Positions 41,019 to 52,329 of a stretch of DNA of 64,000 bases are shown one piece after another; the first letter of the stretch is position 1, and every line of letters begins with the position of its first letter. The position numbers were made by a program, and so were the translations under genes. Under the pieces are notes generated by a model. The model made no database searches. It was given only the letters and a program-made list of their open reading frames with translations, and was not told where the DNA came from. This DNA comes from Acinetobacter baretiae (GTDB lineage: Bacteria > Pseudomonadota > Gammaproteobacteria > Pseudomonadales > Moraxellaceae): assembly GCF_015627105.1 (NCBI RefSeq), contig NZ_VTDM01000009.1, forward strand, positions 124,001 to 188,000, written 5' to 3'.

Positions 41019-41219
41019 ATGGGATTACGTTGGACAGATACATTAGATATTGCCATTGAGTTGTCTGAAGTACATACAGATGTTGATCCACAATGGGTGA
41101 GATTTACAGATTTACATGCATGGGTATGTGCTTTACCAGAATTTTCAGACGATCCAAATAAATCAACTGAAGGAATTTTGGAGGCCATACAAATGGCTTG
41201 GATTGATGAAGCGGACTAA
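41019..41219 (+). CDS. iscX: IscX family protein
   Basis: A 66-residue acidic protein matching IscX: MGLRWTDTLDIAIELSEVH, DPQWVRFTDLHAWV and LEAIQMAWIDE are characteristic. IscX binds iron and IscS and modulates Fe-S cluster assembly. It is not next to an isc cluster here. GAGAAAG precedes the ATG. Confidence 0.93.
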   Translation: MGLRWTDTLDIAIELSEVHTDVDPQWVRFTDLHAWVCALPEFSDDPNKSTEGILEAIQMAWIDEAD

Positions 41220-41326
41220 AAATACATTAAAAAATGAAACTTTTACACTTTGTAAGCTGATTATTTCGACTGACCTCGTTATAATGCGCAAAATTTTCGC
41301 TGTTTATTTTGTTTAAGGAGCCTATC

Positions 41327-41758
41327 ATGGCAGTTGAACGTACGTTATCTATCGTTAAACCAGATGCTGTTGCTAAAAACCACGTTGGTGATATTTTTGC
41401 TCGTTTTGAAAAATCGGGTTTAAAAATTGTTGCAACTAAAATGAAGCATTTGTCTCAAGCTGAAGCTGAAGGCTTTTATGCAGAGCACAAAGAACGTGGT
41501 TTCTTTGCTGATCTAGTTGCATTTATGACATCTGGTCCAGTGGTTGTATCTGTACTTGAAGGTGAAAATGCTGTACTTGCTCACCGTGAAATTTTAGGTG
41601 CGACAAATCCTAAAGAAGCAGCACCTGGTACAATTCGTGCAGACTTTGCTGTAAGCATTGATGAAAATGCTGCACATGGTTCAGACTCTGTTGCATCTGC
41701 TACACGTGAAATCTCTTACTTCTTTGCTCAAACTGAAGTGTGCCCACGCACTCGTTAA
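41327..41758 (+). CDS. ndk: Nucleoside diphosphate kinase
   Basis: A 143-residue kinase that balances nucleoside triphosphate pools. The catalytic histidine lies in NAAHGSDS and the N-terminus is the typical [18 protein letters not shown]. The ATG at 41327 is set by AAGGAG eight bases upstream. All arginine codons are CGT/CGC, a useful contrast with the AGA-rich arsR operon. Confidence 0.97.
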   Translation: MAVERTLSIVKPDAVAKNHVGDIFARFEKSGLKIVATKMKHLSQAEAEGFYAEHKERGFFADLVAFMTSGPVVVSVLEGENAVLAHREILGATNPKEAAPGTIRADFAVSIDENAAHGSDSVASATREISYFFAQTEVCPRTR

Positions 41759-41773
41759 TTTGAGACAGTGTGA

Positions 41774-41807
41774 CCAGATAAGTGGTATACTGCTTATCTG
41801 GTTTTTT
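41774..41807 (+). terminator. Rho-independent terminator of ndk
   Basis: A 9-bp stem (CCAGATAAG / CTTATCTGG) followed by six T. Confidence 0.92.
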
Positions 41808-41874
41808 GTTTTTACAGCACATTTATTTTTAGTAACTCCTCTTTTTCATCTTCAATATTGTTTAGGTAATACAC

Positions 41875-43110
41875 ATGGCTCATGACGCAATTCGTTCATC
41901 TTTAGTGGTTGATGAACAAGATAATGCCACATTGCATCCGCCTAAAAATGATGCAACGCCAAAAATCAACCTACTAGGGATGTCACGTGCAGAGCTCGAA
42001 CAATTTTTTGAAAGCTTAGGTGAGAAAAAGTTTAGAGCAGGCCAAGTCATGAAATGGGTACATCAGTACTTTATTACAGACTTTGCACAAATGAGTAATA
42101 TTTCAGGCAAGCTACGCGAAAAACTTGAAAAAGTTTGTGAAGTAAAAGCACCTGAGGTAGTACATCGTAATTATTCTAAAGATGGTACTCGTAAATGGGT
42201 TTTTCGTGTTGGTGAAGGTTCAGGATCTTTGGTCGAAACTGTCTTAATTCCTGCTGATGATAAAACAGGGGCACGTAAAACATTATGTGTTTCATCGCAA
42301 GTAGGCTGTGCATTAGATTGTTCATTTTGCTCTACAGGTAAACAAGGCTTTCAACGTGATTTAACCCCAGACGAAATTATTGGTCAGTTGTGGGTAGCAA
42401 ACCAATCGTATATGGAAGATGTTGCTGTTGCGGAGCGTACACGCTCGGTGACCAATGTGGTGATGATGGGTATGGGAGAGCCATTACTTAACTTTAAACC
42501 TGTAGTCAAAGCAATGTCGTTGATGTTAGATGATTTTGCATACGGTATGTCTAAACGCCGTGTCACACTGTCTACATCTGGCATTGTACCTATGATTGAC
42601 AAATTGGCAGAACAACTTGATGTTGCTTTGGCAATTTCTTTACATGCACCAAATGATGAATTACGTAATGAACTTGTACCTATTAACAAAAAATATCCAT
42701 TGGCACAACTGATTGCCTCTGCACAGCGTTATCTTCGAAAAGATGGTAATGAAAGTGCACGTAAACATGTCACCATTGAATATGTTATGCTCGATGGGGT
42801 AAACGATCATTTAGAACATGCACATCAAATGGTCAAGTTACTTCAAGATTTGCCAAGTAAAATTAACCTTATTCCTTTTAACCCTTTTCCACATGCACCG
42901 TATGGTCGTTCTAGTCGTAACCGTATTATGGCATTCCAAAAAGTGTTGTCAGATGCAGGCTTTGTTTGTACGATTCGTCAAACACGTGGTGATGATATTG
43001 ATGCAGCATGTGGCCAATTGGTTGGACAAGTTGCAGATAGAACACGCCGTGCTGAACAGTGGAAAAAGAAAGTTGCGCAACAGCATGAGATTGTACGGTC
43101 TCAGGGTTGA
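41875..43110 (+). CDS. rlmN: Dual-specificity 23S rRNA/tRNA adenine-C2 methyltransferase RlmN
   Basis: Radical SAM enzyme that methylates C2 of A2503 in 23S rRNA and A37 in some tRNAs. The 411-residue product contains the radical SAM motif CALDCSFC and the C-terminal methyl-carrier cysteine in DIDAACGQL. Its N-terminus is about 30 residues longer than E. coli RlmN. It heads the run rlmN-pilF-rodZ-ispG-hisS-yfgM-bamB-der, a gammaproteobacterial arrangement. Confidence 0.97.
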   Translation: MAHDAIRSSLVVDEQDNATLHPPKNDATPKINLLGMSRAELEQFFESLGEKKFRAGQVMKWVHQYFITDFAQMSNISGKLREKLEKVCEVKAPEVVHRNYSKDGTRKWVFRVGEGSGSLVETVLIPADDKTGARKTLCVSSQVGCALDCSFCSTGKQGFQRDLTPDEIIGQLWVANQSYMEDVAVAERTRSVTNVVMMGMGEPLLNFKPVVKAMSLMLDDFAYGMSKRRVTLSTSGIVPMIDKLAEQLDVALAISLHAPNDELRNELVPINKKYPLAQLIASAQRYLRKDGNESARKHVTIEYVMLDGVNDHLEHAHQMVKLLQDLPSKINLIPFNPFPHAPYGRSSRNRIMAFQKVLSDAGFVCTIRQTRGDDIDAACGQLVGQVADRTRRAEQWKKKVAQQHEIVRSQG

Positions 43111-43139
43111 GCGATTACGATAAATCATGGTGAAAAAAC

Positions 43140-43940
43140 ATGAGTGCAGTCAAAACGTTAATGGTTTCATGTGTTGCTGTGGGGTGTACTTTACTCACAG
43201 CATGTCAAACCACAAGTAATCAATTAAAAGCAGATCCTAAAAAATCTGCACAAGTACGAACACAAATGGCTGCTGAATATCTTCGTACAGGAGATGTTGA
43301 CTCGGCAAAACGTGAATTAGATGAAGCATTAAAAAAAGACACCACTGATCCAACCACCTATATGATGATGGCTGTGTTGTTACAACAAGAAGGTAGCCCT
43401 AACAATGTGGCTAAAGCAGAAAGCTATTTTAAAAAAGCACTTTCTTTAGATCGAACAGATCCACAAATTAGAAATAATTATGGCTTTTACTTATATCAAA
43501 TTGGCCGTTTTGATGACGCACGTAAAGAGTTACTGATTGCAGCATCTACTTTAGGTTATAATCAGCGCGCATTAGCTTTTGAAACTTTAGGCAGAACCTA
43601 TCAAAAACTAGGTGATGCAGAAAATGCTGAACAAAGTTACTCTAGTGCGATTAAAGTCAATCCAGACTCTAGTTTTGCATATCAATCATTAGCAGATATT
43701 GCGTACCAAAAGGCACAATATCGAAATGCACTTGCACAATATCAGAACTATGTGCGAGTGATGGGCATGAATAACCAAACGAATGTGGCACTTTGGTTAG
43801 GAATTCGCATTGCGCATGCAAATGGTGATAACATTACCCAGCAGGTCTTGGCCAATCAACTTCGAGCAAAATATCCAGATAGCCAAGAGTATCAAAATTA
43901 TTTGCAACAACAGTACAATACTGAGGCGGTATGGAAGTAA
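43140..43940 (+). CDS. pilF: Type IV pilus biogenesis lipoprotein PilF/PilW
   Basis: A 266-residue lipoprotein (signal ending LLTAC near residue 22) made of about six TPR repeats, for example PTTYMMMAVLLQQEG and PQIRNNYGFYLYQIGRFDDAR. PilF is the pilotin that helps assemble the PilQ secretin in the outer membrane. It overlaps rodZ by ten bases. Confidence 0.93.
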   Translation: MSAVKTLMVSCVAVGCTLLTACQTTSNQLKADPKKSAQVRTQMAAEYLRTGDVDSAKRELDEALKKDTTDPTTYMMMAVLLQQEGSPNNVAKAESYFKKALSLDRTDPQIRNNYGFYLYQIGRFDDARKELLIAASTLGYNQRALAFETLGRTYQKLGDAENAEQSYSSAIKVNPDSSFAYQSLADIAYQKAQYRNALAQYQNYVRVMGMNNQTNVALWLGIRIAHANGDNITQQVLANQLRAKYPDSQEYQNYLQQQYNTEAVWK

Positions 43941-44713
43941 ATCCAAATTCACAGCAATCGGCGGGTACACAATCAAGCTCAAGCAATTTAGGTAATATTC
44001 AACGTCCTGGTGAGTATTTACGCCATGTCCGTCTTCAAAAAAAATATGAGTTGGCTGATGTATCTCAGGCATTAAATATGCCAGTGCGTACATTAGAGGC
44101 TTTAGAGAAAGATGAATATACTGCGTTACCCGAAGCTACGTTTATTAAAGGGTATTATCGTACCTATGCACGTTATTTAAGTGTCGATGCTTCTATGATC
44201 ATCCAACGTTTTGATGAAATTTATCAAAATGATACAGGCTTTCATGCACAAAATGCTTTAAATGATTCACCGATTAAAATTATGGGTAAGCTGCCAGGTT
44301 CAAACAGCAGTCGTAACCGTAAATGGCTAAAACGTATCGTTATTTTATTGGCGATTATTGTATTGGCTTGGATTGCAATTGTTGCTGTGCAAAATTGGTC
44401 CAATAAAAAGAAACAAGAGCAAATGTCGGTCAACCCTTCAAACGTACAGGTGTTATCAGTGAATCAAGATGCTGCTGTTGGTGATCGACTTGAACTTAAA
44501 ATTTCACAACCAACGTCACTGAATATTATTGACTCAACAGGCAAAGTGCTTGCCAATGGTCGTCAAACACAAGATCTTTCTTTAAATGGCCAGTCACCTT
44601 TTCAAATTCAGCTCAATGATGCAAAAGCTGTGTCATTAAACTTAAACGGTGAAGCTATTTCATTGTCTCCTTATACCGTAAACGGCAAAGCAGATTTTCG
44701 TTTATCTCGTTAA
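43931..44713 (+). CDS. rodZ: RodZ-like cytoskeletal protein
   Basis: A 260-residue bitopic protein: an N-terminal helix-turn-helix (GEYLRHVRLQKKYELADVSQALNMPVRTLEALEKDEY), a positively charged linker (NSSRNRKWLKR), one membrane helix (IVILLAIIVLAWIAIVAV), and a short periplasmic DUF4115-like domain. RodZ links MreB filaments to the membrane and shape machinery. GAGG precedes the ATG, which overlaps pilF. Confidence 0.92.
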   Translation: MEVNPNSQQSAGTQSSSSNLGNIQRPGEYLRHVRLQKKYELADVSQALNMPVRTLEALEKDEYTALPEATFIKGYYRTYARYLSVDASMIIQRFDEIYQNDTGFHAQNALNDSPIKIMGKLPGSNSSRNRKWLKRIVILLAIIVLAWIAIVAVQNWSNKKKQEQMSVNPSNVQVLSVNQDAAVGDRLELKISQPTSLNIIDSTGKVLANGRQTQDLSLNGQSPFQIQLNDAKAVSLNLNGEAISLSPYTVNGKADFRLSR

Positions 44714-44737
44714 AAGATCTAGTCGAGCAACGTCATC

Positions 44738-45856
44738 ATGATAGTAAACCCGATTAAACGCCGACCAACCCGTAAAATTCGTGTTGGATCGGTTTATGTA
44801 GGTGGTGATGCACCCATTAGTGTACAAAGCATGACCAATACAGAAACATGCGATGTCGATGCAACTGTGGCACAGATTCAACGCTGTGCCGATGCAGGCG
44901 CAGACATTATGCGAGTATCTGTACCTTCTATGGAGGCTGCAGAGGCATTTGGTGCAATTAAAAAACGTGTAGATATTCCGCTAGTTGCAGACATACATTT
45001 TGATTATAAAATTGCCTTAGCTGTTGCAGATTATGGCGCAGATTGTTTGCGTATTAACCCTGGTAACATTGGCTCGGAACAAAAAATTCGTGAAGTTGTG
45101 GCAGCAGCAAGACATCATGACATTTCCATGCGCATTGGTGTAAATGCAGGCTCACTTGAAAAAGATTTACAAAAAAAATATGGTGAACCGACAGGTGAAG
45201 CATTACTTGAATCGGCATTACGCCATATTGATATATTAGATCGCCTAAACTTTCATGAGTTTAAAGTGAGTGTGAAAGCCTCTAATGTATTTTTAACCCT
45301 AGATGCTTATCGTTTATTATCCCAACAAATTGATAATCCATTACATTTAGGGGTGACAGAGGCGGGTGTGTATAGAACAGGTACGGTAAAATCAGCGATT
45401 GCATTGGGTGGTTTATTACTCGATGGAATAGGCGATACCATGCGTATTTCACTGGCTGCACAACCTGAAGAAGAAATTAAAATTGGCTTTGATATTTTAA
45501 AGTCATTAATGCTACGATCAAATGGGATTAATTTTATTGCTTGTCCAAGCTGTTCAAGACAAGAATTTAATGTAATTCAAGTGATGCAATCTCTTGAAGA
45601 GCGTTTAGAAGATATTCGTACACCGATTGATCTGTCTGTGATTGGATGTAAAGTCAATGGTCCAGGTGAAGCCAAAGAGGCAGATATCGGTATTGTGGGG
45701 GCGAGCCCAAGATCTCTTGTATATCGAAATGGTGAGAAAAGCCATCTCATTGATACACATCAATTGGTTGATGAAATTGAATCAATGGTTCGTCAGCGTG
45801 TAGAAGAGCTTGAAAAAGCTAAATCAAAAGAAATTATTCGTAGTTCATCATCATGA
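44738..45856 (+). CDS. ispG: (E)-4-hydroxy-3-methylbut-2-enyl-diphosphate synthase
   Basis: Iron-sulfur enzyme of the MEP isoprenoid pathway that converts MEcPP to HMBPP. The 372-residue protein shows the TIM-barrel start [21 protein letters not shown] and the three Fe-S cysteines in [10 protein letters not shown] and [10 protein letters not shown]. It overlaps hisS by four bases (ATGA). Confidence 0.97.
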   Translation: MIVNPIKRRPTRKIRVGSVYVGGDAPISVQSMTNTETCDVDATVAQIQRCADAGADIMRVSVPSMEAAEAFGAIKKRVDIPLVADIHFDYKIALAVADYGADCLRINPGNIGSEQKIREVVAAARHHDISMRIGVNAGSLEKDLQKKYGEPTGEALLESALRHIDILDRLNFHEFKVSVKASNVFLTLDAYRLLSQQIDNPLHLGVTEAGVYRTGTVKSAIALGGLLLDGIGDTMRISLAAQPEEEIKIGFDILKSLMLRSNGINFIACPSCSRQEFNVIQVMQSLEERLEDIRTPIDLSVIGCKVNGPGEAKEADIGIVGASPRSLVYRNGEKSHLIDTHQLVDEIESMVRQRVEELEKAKSKEIIRSSSS

Positions 45857-47154
45857 GTTCAATTGTTGCAATAAAAGGTTTTAATGACATTCTCCCAACA
45901 CAAACAGTGGCTTGGAGAAAACTAGAAACATATTTAGCATCTTTAATGGATGCCTATGGTTATCAACAAATTCGATTGCCGATTGTTGAAAACACGGGTT
46001 TATTTAAACGTGCGATTGGCGATGCCACAGATATTGTTGAAAAAGAAATGTACACCTTTTTTGATAAAGGCAATCCCCCAGAATCGTTAACCTTAAGACC
46101 AGAAGGGACAGCAGGTTGCGTACGTGCATTGTTAGAGCACAATTTACTGCGTGGAGCAACGCCTCGTGTATGGTATATGGGGCCGATGTTTCGTTATGAA
46201 AAGCCTCAAAAAGGGCGTTATCGCCAATTCCACCAGTTTGGTGTAGAAACATTTGGTGTGGCAACACCAGATATTGAAGCAGAACTTATTTTATTGACTG
46301 CGCGTTTATGGAAGCATCTTGGCATTGCAGACAAGGTACAACTTGAGTTAAACACACTCGGTGAAGCAGATGAACGAACGGCATATAAAAATGCATTAGT
46401 TGAGTATTTAAATCTACATAAAACAGATTTAGATGAAGACTCACAACGTCGTTTAACCACCAATCCTTTACGTATTTTAGATTCAAAAGATGAGCAAACT
46501 CAGCGCATTTTGGCAAGCGCACCTCAACTGCATGACTTTATGCAACTTGAAACCATGACCCATTTTGACACTTTAAAAAGCTATCTAGATCAAGCAGGTA
46601 TTGCCTATGTGGTGAATCAAAAACTTGTACGTGGTTTGGATTACTACAATAAAACAGTCTTTGAGTGGACAACTTGTCATTTGGGCTCACAAGCAACAGT
46701 ATGTGGTGGTGGTCGTTATGATGGACTGGTTGGACAGCTAAAAGGAAAGGCGAGTCAATCGGTACCTGCGGCAGGTTTTGGTATGGGCTTAGAGCGACTA
46801 TTATTGTTGTTAGAGCAATTTGCACCCGCAGAGCCTATAAGAGATTGTGAAGTGTTTTTAGTCACAGATCCACAATGTCAGGCACATGCTTTATTGTTTG
46901 CAGAACAACTTAGAGATGAATTAGAGCGAGTCAATGCACCAATTCGTGTTAAAGTAGGTTCGCAAGGCAGCATGAAAAGTCAAATGAAAAAAGCAGATCA
47001 GTCAGGTGCGGTTTATGCCATGATCTTTGGCGAGCGAGAGCAAGCTGCTGAGCACATTGCCTTTAAGCATTTAGCAACAGCAGAACAAAAAGATGTTGTA
47101 CTTGCTGATGTTGTTTCATTTTTGCTTGAGCAATTTCCATCATCTCGCGTTTAG
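45853..47154 (+). CDS. hisS: Histidyl-tRNA synthetase
   Basis: A class II aminoacyl-tRNA synthetase of 433 residues. Motif 2 is seen in [21 protein letters not shown], the histidine-specific motif in [15 protein letters not shown], and motif 3 in [13 protein letters not shown]. The anticodon-binding domain follows. It is translationally coupled to ispG. Confidence 0.97.
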   Translation: MSSIVAIKGFNDILPTQTVAWRKLETYLASLMDAYGYQQIRLPIVENTGLFKRAIGDATDIVEKEMYTFFDKGNPPESLTLRPEGTAGCVRALLEHNLLRGATPRVWYMGPMFRYEKPQKGRYRQFHQFGVETFGVATPDIEAELILLTARLWKHLGIADKVQLELNTLGEADERTAYKNALVEYLNLHKTDLDEDSQRRLTTNPLRILDSKDEQTQRILASAPQLHDFMQLETMTHFDTLKSYLDQAGIAYVVNQKLVRGLDYYNKTVFEWTTCHLGSQATVCGGGRYDGLVGQLKGKASQSVPAAGFGMGLERLLLLLEQFAPAEPIRDCEVFLVTDPQCQAHALLFAEQLRDELERVNAPIRVKVGSQGSMKSQMKKADQSGAVYAMIFGEREQAAEHIAFKHLATAEQKDVVLADVVSFLLEQFPSSRV

Positions 47155-47170
47155 TAGTAAGGATCATGAC

Positions 47171-47875
47171 ATGAGCGCAACCACAGAAGAAGAACAGTTA
47201 GATAAGTTTAAATCGCTAGGTAAGAAGTATGGTTCTTCTGCAATTACAGCGGTATTAATTGTACTTATTGCTTTTTTTGCATGGAATTATTGGCAAAAAA
47301 ACAAGCGAGTTGATTCACAAAATGAAACAGCTCGAGTGCAACAGCTCATGGATCAAGCACAAGCTATATCTTTGACTGATAAAACAGCATTAACCAACTT
47401 AATGCGCTTATCAGATGAAATTGTAAAGAAAGACCCTGATTCTGTTCAGGCCATTCAAGCACAACTGATTTTAGCCAAAATATTTTTTGATCGTAATGAT
47501 ACAACTGCGGCTGAAAAAGAGTTACAAAAAGCACAATCTGTGAAAATCAAAGATGAAGGCTTAGTGGCTTTGGTGAATTTACATTTGGCTTATGCACAAA
47601 TTGCCAATAAAAAATATGATGATGCGCTAAAAACATTGGATTTAGTTAAACTTGAATCATTTAAAGCCACAACAGATGAAGCACGTGGCGATATTTTTGT
47701 GTATAAAAATGATACACAAAATGCTAAGTCAGCTTATGAAAGGGCTTGGAGTGCTGCTGTAGCACGCAAACAACAGCCACAAATTTTACAAATTAAACTC
47801 GAAAGTGTGGGGGTTTTAGTGGATGATCCTCGTATTGAAACCCCAATTTTGAAAACACAAGTGGACGAATCTTAA
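47171..47875 (+). CDS. yfgM: YfgM-like ancillary translocon/periplasmic chaperone protein
   Basis: A 234-residue membrane-anchored TPR protein. A short cytosolic N-terminus (EEEQLDKFKSLGKKYG), one membrane helix (SAITAVLIVLIAFFAWNYW) and a periplasmic TPR_21-type region match YfgM, which works with PpiD at the Sec translocon. The ATG at 47171 has AAGGA upstream. It abuts bamB directly, with bamB's ATG following its stop codon. Confidence 0.93.
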   Translation: MSATTEEEQLDKFKSLGKKYGSSAITAVLIVLIAFFAWNYWQKNKRVDSQNETARVQQLMDQAQAISLTDKTALTNLMRLSDEIVKKDPDSVQAIQAQLILAKIFFDRNDTTAAEKELQKAQSVKIKDEGLVALVNLHLAYAQIANKKYDDALKTLDLVKLESFKATTDEARGDIFVYKNDTQNAKSAYERAWSAAVARKQQPQILQIKLESVGVLVDDPRIETPILKTQVDES

Positions 47876-49030
47876 ATGCATAAAAAATTTAAAATACCGT
47901 TTGCGTTAACTATTTTAGCAGTTGCACTCGTTGGCTGTTCAAGTAATAAACCTAAGGTTGAAAAAATAAAACCAAACCCGTTGCCTAAATTGGTTCAAGC
48001 GAAAAGCTTACAACAAGTATTTTCTCAACATGTGTCTGCAAGCAATAAAAAAGACCCTTTACGTCTGCAAATGGCAGTAGATCAAGGGGTTATTTATGTG
48101 GCTGACCCGAAAAAAGGGACAGTCGATGCATTTCAGGGCAACAAACAGCTTTGGTCAAGTCAAGTCTATAAAAAAGGCATGTTAAGTGCTGGGCTTGAAG
48201 TCGGGCAGGGTATTGTTGTCGCAGGAAATCAAAAAGGTGAACTGTTTGCTTTAGAACAAAGTACGGGGAAAGTGCTTTGGCAAGCTCAATTGTCAGGTCC
48301 GATTATCACTCCATCTCACATTCAGCTTGGACGTGTGATTACGGTGACTAATGATGGCAATGTATATGCGCACGATGCAACTACAGGCCAGCAACTATGG
48401 ACATATAAGCTCCCTAATGTTGCATTAAGTTTACGTGGTCAAGCGTCTCCTGTAGCACTTGATCCTAACAATGTCTTAATTGCGACTGCAAATGCTTATG
48501 TATATGGCATAGATGTTGTGAGTGGTGTACCACGATTACAACGCCGTGTTTCAGTTGCTGAAGGTCGTACAGATATACAGCGTGTTAATGATATTGATGG
48601 CGATCCTGTAATGATGGGGCAGTTCCTGATCACAACGAGCTATCAGGGCCAAATTACCGTCACAGATTTACAGCAACAACAAGTAGTTTGGACAGATAAT
48701 TCAAGTAGTAATCAGCGTCCAGAAGTAACTCGTGATACCATTTACACGACCACTGTAGATGGAAAAATCATTGCATATGGATTGCTTACAGGACAAAAAC
48801 TGTGGGAAAATGATCAACTTCTGCATCGTAATTTGAGTAACCCTGTATTGTTGGGCTCAGATTTAGTTGTTGGAGATTTTGATGGTGCTTTAAGCATGAT
48901 TGATCCAGCAACAGGAAAAATCACAGGTCGTTCAACAACCAAAGGTGAAGTAACTTCACTGCGTGTTGTAGACAACCAACTTTATGTTTCAACACAAAAA
49001 GGCGCTTTAAGCGTTTGGCAGAACCGTTAA
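47876..49030 (+). CDS. bamB: Outer-membrane protein assembly factor BamB
   Basis: A 384-residue outer-membrane lipoprotein (signal ending LVGC near residue 21) forming an eight-bladed beta-propeller of PQQ-like repeats, for example LFALEQSTGKVLWQAQLSG and VYAHDATTGQQLWTYKLP. BamB is part of the BAM complex that inserts beta-barrel proteins. Three bases separate it from der. Confidence 0.96.
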   Translation: MHKKFKIPFALTILAVALVGCSSNKPKVEKIKPNPLPKLVQAKSLQQVFSQHVSASNKKDPLRLQMAVDQGVIYVADPKKGTVDAFQGNKQLWSSQVYKKGMLSAGLEVGQGIVVAGNQKGELFALEQSTGKVLWQAQLSGPIITPSHIQLGRVITVTNDGNVYAHDATTGQQLWTYKLPNVALSLRGQASPVALDPNNVLIATANAYVYGIDVVSGVPRLQRRVSVAEGRTDIQRVNDIDGDPVMMGQFLITTSYQGQITVTDLQQQQVVWTDNSSSNQRPEVTRDTIYTTTVDGKIIAYGLLTGQKLWENDQLLHRNLSNPVLLGSDLVVGDFDGALSMIDPATGKITGRSTTKGEVTSLRVVDNQLYVSTQKGALSVWQNR

Positions 49031-49033
49031 TTT

Positions 49034-50443
49034 ATGAAACCCGTAATTGCGCTGATTGGGCGTCCTAATGTTGGTAAGTCAACATTATTTAATCAGATTA
49101 CCAAAAGTCGAGATGCACTTGTTGCAGACTTTGCTGGTCTTACACGTGATCGAAAATATGGCGATGCAAGCTATAACAATAAATCATTTATTGTTGTAGA
49201 CACCGGAGGGATTGGTGAAAGTGAGCTTGGTATCGATGCGTACATGGCTGAGCAATCTCAAACTGCAATCAACGAAGCTGACATTATCGTTTTTGTTGTA
49301 GATGCACGTGCGGGTTTATTGGCATCTGATGAACAAATTGCTCGTGAACTGAGAACACTGGGTAAAAAAGTATACTTAGTTGCCAATAAGGTCGATGGTG
49401 TACACGCTGAAGCGGCTGTGGTCGAATTCTATCAACTTGGATTTGGTGAGCCAATACACGTTGCTGCAAGTCATGGACGTGGCGTGGCACAAATGATTGA
49501 AGATATTCTTCAAGATGTTCCAGAAGATGAAAATCAAGAAGAGCTCGATAAGCACACCGGGTTACGTTTAGCCGTGATTGGTCGTCCGAATGTCGGTAAA
49601 TCAACATTGGTGAACCGTCTACTTGGTGAAGATCGTGTTGTTGTATTTGATATGCCGGGTACCACACGTGATTCGGTATATATTCCTTTTGAACGCAATG
49701 AGCGTAAATATACGCTGATTGACACAGCAGGTGTACGTCGTAAAGGCAAAGTAGATGAAACCATTGAAAAATTCTCTATTGTAAAAACACTACAAGCCAT
49801 TAAAGATGCCCATGTTGTGGTTGCTGTGGTTGATGCACGTGAAGGTGTTGTTGAACAAGATTTACACTTGATTGGTTATGCGTTAGAAGCAGGCCGAGCA
49901 ATGGTAATTGCGATCAACAAATGGGACAATATGTCTGAGTATGATCGTAAACAGGTTAAGCTTGATATAGAGCGCCGTTTTGGTTTTATTCCTTGGGCTC
50001 GTGTACACTTAATTTCTGCATTACATGGCACAGGTGTGGGAGATTTATATCCTTCAATTCATCGTGCTTATGAATCAGCCAATTTAAAAGTATCTCCGTC
50101 AAAATTGACGCAAATTCTTAATGATGCAACAGAGCAACACCAACCACCAATGGTGAATGGTCGTCGTATTAAAATGCGTTATGCGCATATGGGCGGACAA
50201 AATCCACCCACGATTGTCATTCATGGTAACAAGGTAGACAAAGTATCTGCAGACTACCGTAGATATTTAGAAAATGTATTTCGAAAAGTTTATAAGCTTG
50301 AAGGAACACCTGTTCGAATTGAGTTTAAAACCTCGTCAAATCCATTTGAAGGGCGTAAAACTCAGTTAGATGAGCGTGTAGCAGCACGTCGTCGTCGCTA
50401 TGTACAAACCTTTAAAAAAGCTGAAAAGAAATCTAAGCGTTAG
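49034..50443 (+). CDS. der: Ribosome-assembly GTPase Der (EngA)
   Basis: A 469-residue GTPase with two tandem G domains: [15 protein letters not shown] with DTGGI and NKVD, then [15 protein letters not shown] with DTAGV and NKWD. A KH-like domain ([30 protein letters not shown]) follows. Der is required for 50S assembly. Confidence 0.98.
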   Translation: MKPVIALIGRPNVGKSTLFNQITKSRDALVADFAGLTRDRKYGDASYNNKSFIVVDTGGIGESELGIDAYMAEQSQTAINEADIIVFVVDARAGLLASDEQIARELRTLGKKVYLVANKVDGVHAEAAVVEFYQLGFGEPIHVAASHGRGVAQMIEDILQDVPEDENQEELDKHTGLRLAVIGRPNVGKSTLVNRLLGEDRVVVFDMPGTTRDSVYIPFERNERKYTLIDTAGVRRKGKVDETIEKFSIVKTLQAIKDAHVVVAVVDAREGVVEQDLHLIGYALEAGRAMVIAINKWDNMSEYDRKQVKLDIERRFGFIPWARVHLISALHGTGVGDLYPSIHRAYESANLKVSPSKLTQILNDATEQHQPPMVNGRRIKMRYAHMGGQNPPTIVIHGNKVDKVSADYRRYLENVFRKVYKLEGTPVRIEFKTSSNPFEGRKTQLDERVAARRRRYVQTFKKAEKKSKR

Positions 50444-50456
50444 AATCTTTTTAAGT

Positions 50457-50487
50457 AAAAAAACCAAGCGATATCGCTTGGTTTTTT
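50457..50487 (+). terminator. Rho-independent terminator of der
   Basis: A-run, CCAAGCGA, TCGCTTGG, T-run, with little or no loop beyond the central AT pair; a clean palindromic terminator ending the long rlmN-der gene run. Confidence 0.9.
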
Positions 50488-50694
50488 ATATGCTTATTAG
50501 TTGTATGTGGTACATGCGACAGAAGCACTTTGCTTTGTTAATCTAGAATCTTAAGAGATTTTAAACTCGGTCATATGTTGAGTGTTTATTGTGTTTTATA
50601 TATGGTTTTTTGGAAAAATAAATTTACTTTCATTAAATCTATTGAAAAATACGTAGGCAGGCGCAATAGGTTCATTTGTAACGTATAACATACC

Positions 50695-51279
50695 ATGATT
50701 TATTTAATGTATAAAAGCTTAACAGATTTGCTTGCTATAGAAGAGGCTGGAAATATTCGTCTAAATTTAGCACAGCGTATGCAACTTCAAGCTTATCGAA
50801 ATACATATTTACAGCAACAAATTCAAGAGCCATTACAACTTACTATTAATGAGTTTGGTAAACCTGTGAGCCCACATTTAGGGTTCAATCACTCGCACAG
50901 CCAAAAATACTATGCCTTGGTATATAGTCAAAGTGTGCTGAATGTGGGTGTAGATATTGAAGACTTTTCTCGACATGTACGTATGAATGCATTAGCTGAG
51001 CACTGTTTTCATCCAGAAGAAATTTTGATGTGGAAAAAGTTGGACGAAGATCGTACATTTTGGTTTCAAGTATGGACCATTAAAGAGGCTGTACTTAAAG
51101 CACATAGCTTGGGTATTCGTTTAAATCTAAAAGAACTGAATACTCAAGCTCATCCTGAAAAGCTCTATGGTACGGTTGAGCATGAAAAAATTGGGTGTTT
51201 TTATTATCAAAGCTTTTGTTTAAGTCATTCAATGCTCACGGTCGCTATGAATCATAAAACTCCAATTCAGTGGGTTTGA
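50695..51279 (+). CDS. 4'-phosphopantetheinyl transferase (Sfp type)
   Basis: A 194-residue enzyme that loads the phosphopantetheine arm from CoA onto carrier proteins. Motifs: FNHSHSQKYY, the Mg-binding GVDIEDFSR, and FWFQVWTIKEAVLKAHSLGI (W-x-x-KEA-x-x-K). The partner carrier protein is not in the window. The ATG at 50695 has no strong ribosome binding site. Confidence 0.9.
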   Translation: MIYLMYKSLTDLLAIEEAGNIRLNLAQRMQLQAYRNTYLQQQIQEPLQLTINEFGKPVSPHLGFNHSHSQKYYALVYSQSVLNVGVDIEDFSRHVRMNALAEHCFHPEEILMWKKLDEDRTFWFQVWTIKEAVLKAHSLGIRLNLKELNTQAHPEKLYGTVEHEKIGCFYYQSFCLSHSMLTVAMNHKTPIQWV

Positions 51280-51296
51280 TCGAATCTAAAATAAAA

Positions 51297-51330
51297 AATA
51301 TCCCCTATTGGTAAAATAGAGGATATTTAT
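51297..51330. terminator. Hairpin between convergent PPTase gene and secF
   Basis: A stem of about 12 bp with one mismatch (ATATCCCCTATT / AATAGAGGATAT) between two convergent genes; short T-rich end on the plus strand. Confidence 0.55.
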
Positions 51331-51350
51331 GACACTACAACTTTGAAATG

Positions 51351-52319
51351 TTACGGAATATTGTGATGCTCTTCTTCAAATTCGGGCTTAACTTGTACAA
51401 GAAAATCTTGACGATTAATACCACGCCATAATGAAAAAGCTGTACCAATGTAAATAGATGAATAAGTACCTACAAAAATACCAACAAACATAGCTACAGA
51501 GAACCAACGTAAGCCATCACCACCTAATACCATCATTGCCACTACAACAAGGGTAAGTGTCATGGAGGTATGAATGGTACGTCTTAGTGTTTCTGTGAGT
51601 GCGATGTCAATAACTTCAGTGGGTGTTGCACCACGAATTTTTCTAAAATTCTCACGAATACGGTCGGAAACAACAATATTATCATTAAGAGAAAAACCAA
51701 TAACCGCCAATACTGCGGCCAATACAGTTAAATCAAATGGCCATTGCATTAAGGCAAATATACCTAAAATAGCAATAATGTCATGAAATAAAGACAAAAT
51801 TGCTCCCATCGCAATTTTAAATTCAAAGCGAATGGTCACGTAAATTAGCATGAGCAATAAGGCAAGGGCAACAGCACCTGCTGAGCGAAGATACAGCTCA
51901 TTACCGACCTGTCCACCCACAGAATCAACTTTATGTAATGTGGCTGTATTGTTAGGTAGTTGCACTGCTTGGGATAACGTATGGTTAAGATCTTCAATTT
52001 TCAGATCTTGCACGGGCATACGCACAAGTAAATCAGTACTACTCCCTAAGGTTTGTACAACAGTATGTTTAAATCCTGCATTTTCTAAGGTCTTGCTCAG
52101 TTGTTCGGGTTCTACGCCTTTTTGATAGGTAACTTCCGCTGCAATACCACCTGTGAAGTCTAAGCCAAGATTCAGTCCCTTATAGCCAATTAAAAATAAA
52201 CTGGCTAAAGTAATTAGTACTGAAATAATGGCGGCAGGTTTCGCAATTTTCATAAACGGAATAATCCGCTCATTTTCAGGTCTACCGTACTGTGTTTCTT
52301 GTTGAGTTGCTTTGGTCAT
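51351..52319 (-). CDS. secF: Protein-export membrane protein SecF
   Basis: A 322-residue six-helix membrane protein that pairs with SecD to complete proton-driven preprotein translocation. The signatures LNLGLDFTGGIAAEV and SLNDNIVVSDRIREN are present. ATG at 52319 is chosen because AAGGAG lies six bases upstream; the adjacent ATG at 52322 is also possible. It follows secD by about ten bases. Confidence 0.96.
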   Translation of the reverse strand: MTKATQQETQYGRPENERIIPFMKIAKPAAIISVLITLASLFLIGYKGLNLGLDFTGGIAAEVTYQKGVEPEQLSKTLENAGFKHTVVQTLGSSTDLLVRMPVQDLKIEDLNHTLSQAVQLPNNTATLHKVDSVGGQVGNELYLRSAGAVALALLLMLIYVTIRFEFKIAMGAILSLFHDIIAILGIFALMQWPFDLTVLAAVLAVIGFSLNDNIVVSDRIRENFRKIRGATPTEVIDIALTETLRRTIHTSMTLTLVVVAMMVLGGDGLRWFSVAMFVGIFVGTYSSIYIGTAFSLWRGINRQDFLVQVKPEFEEEHHNIP

Positions 52320-52329
52320 CATCGTCTCC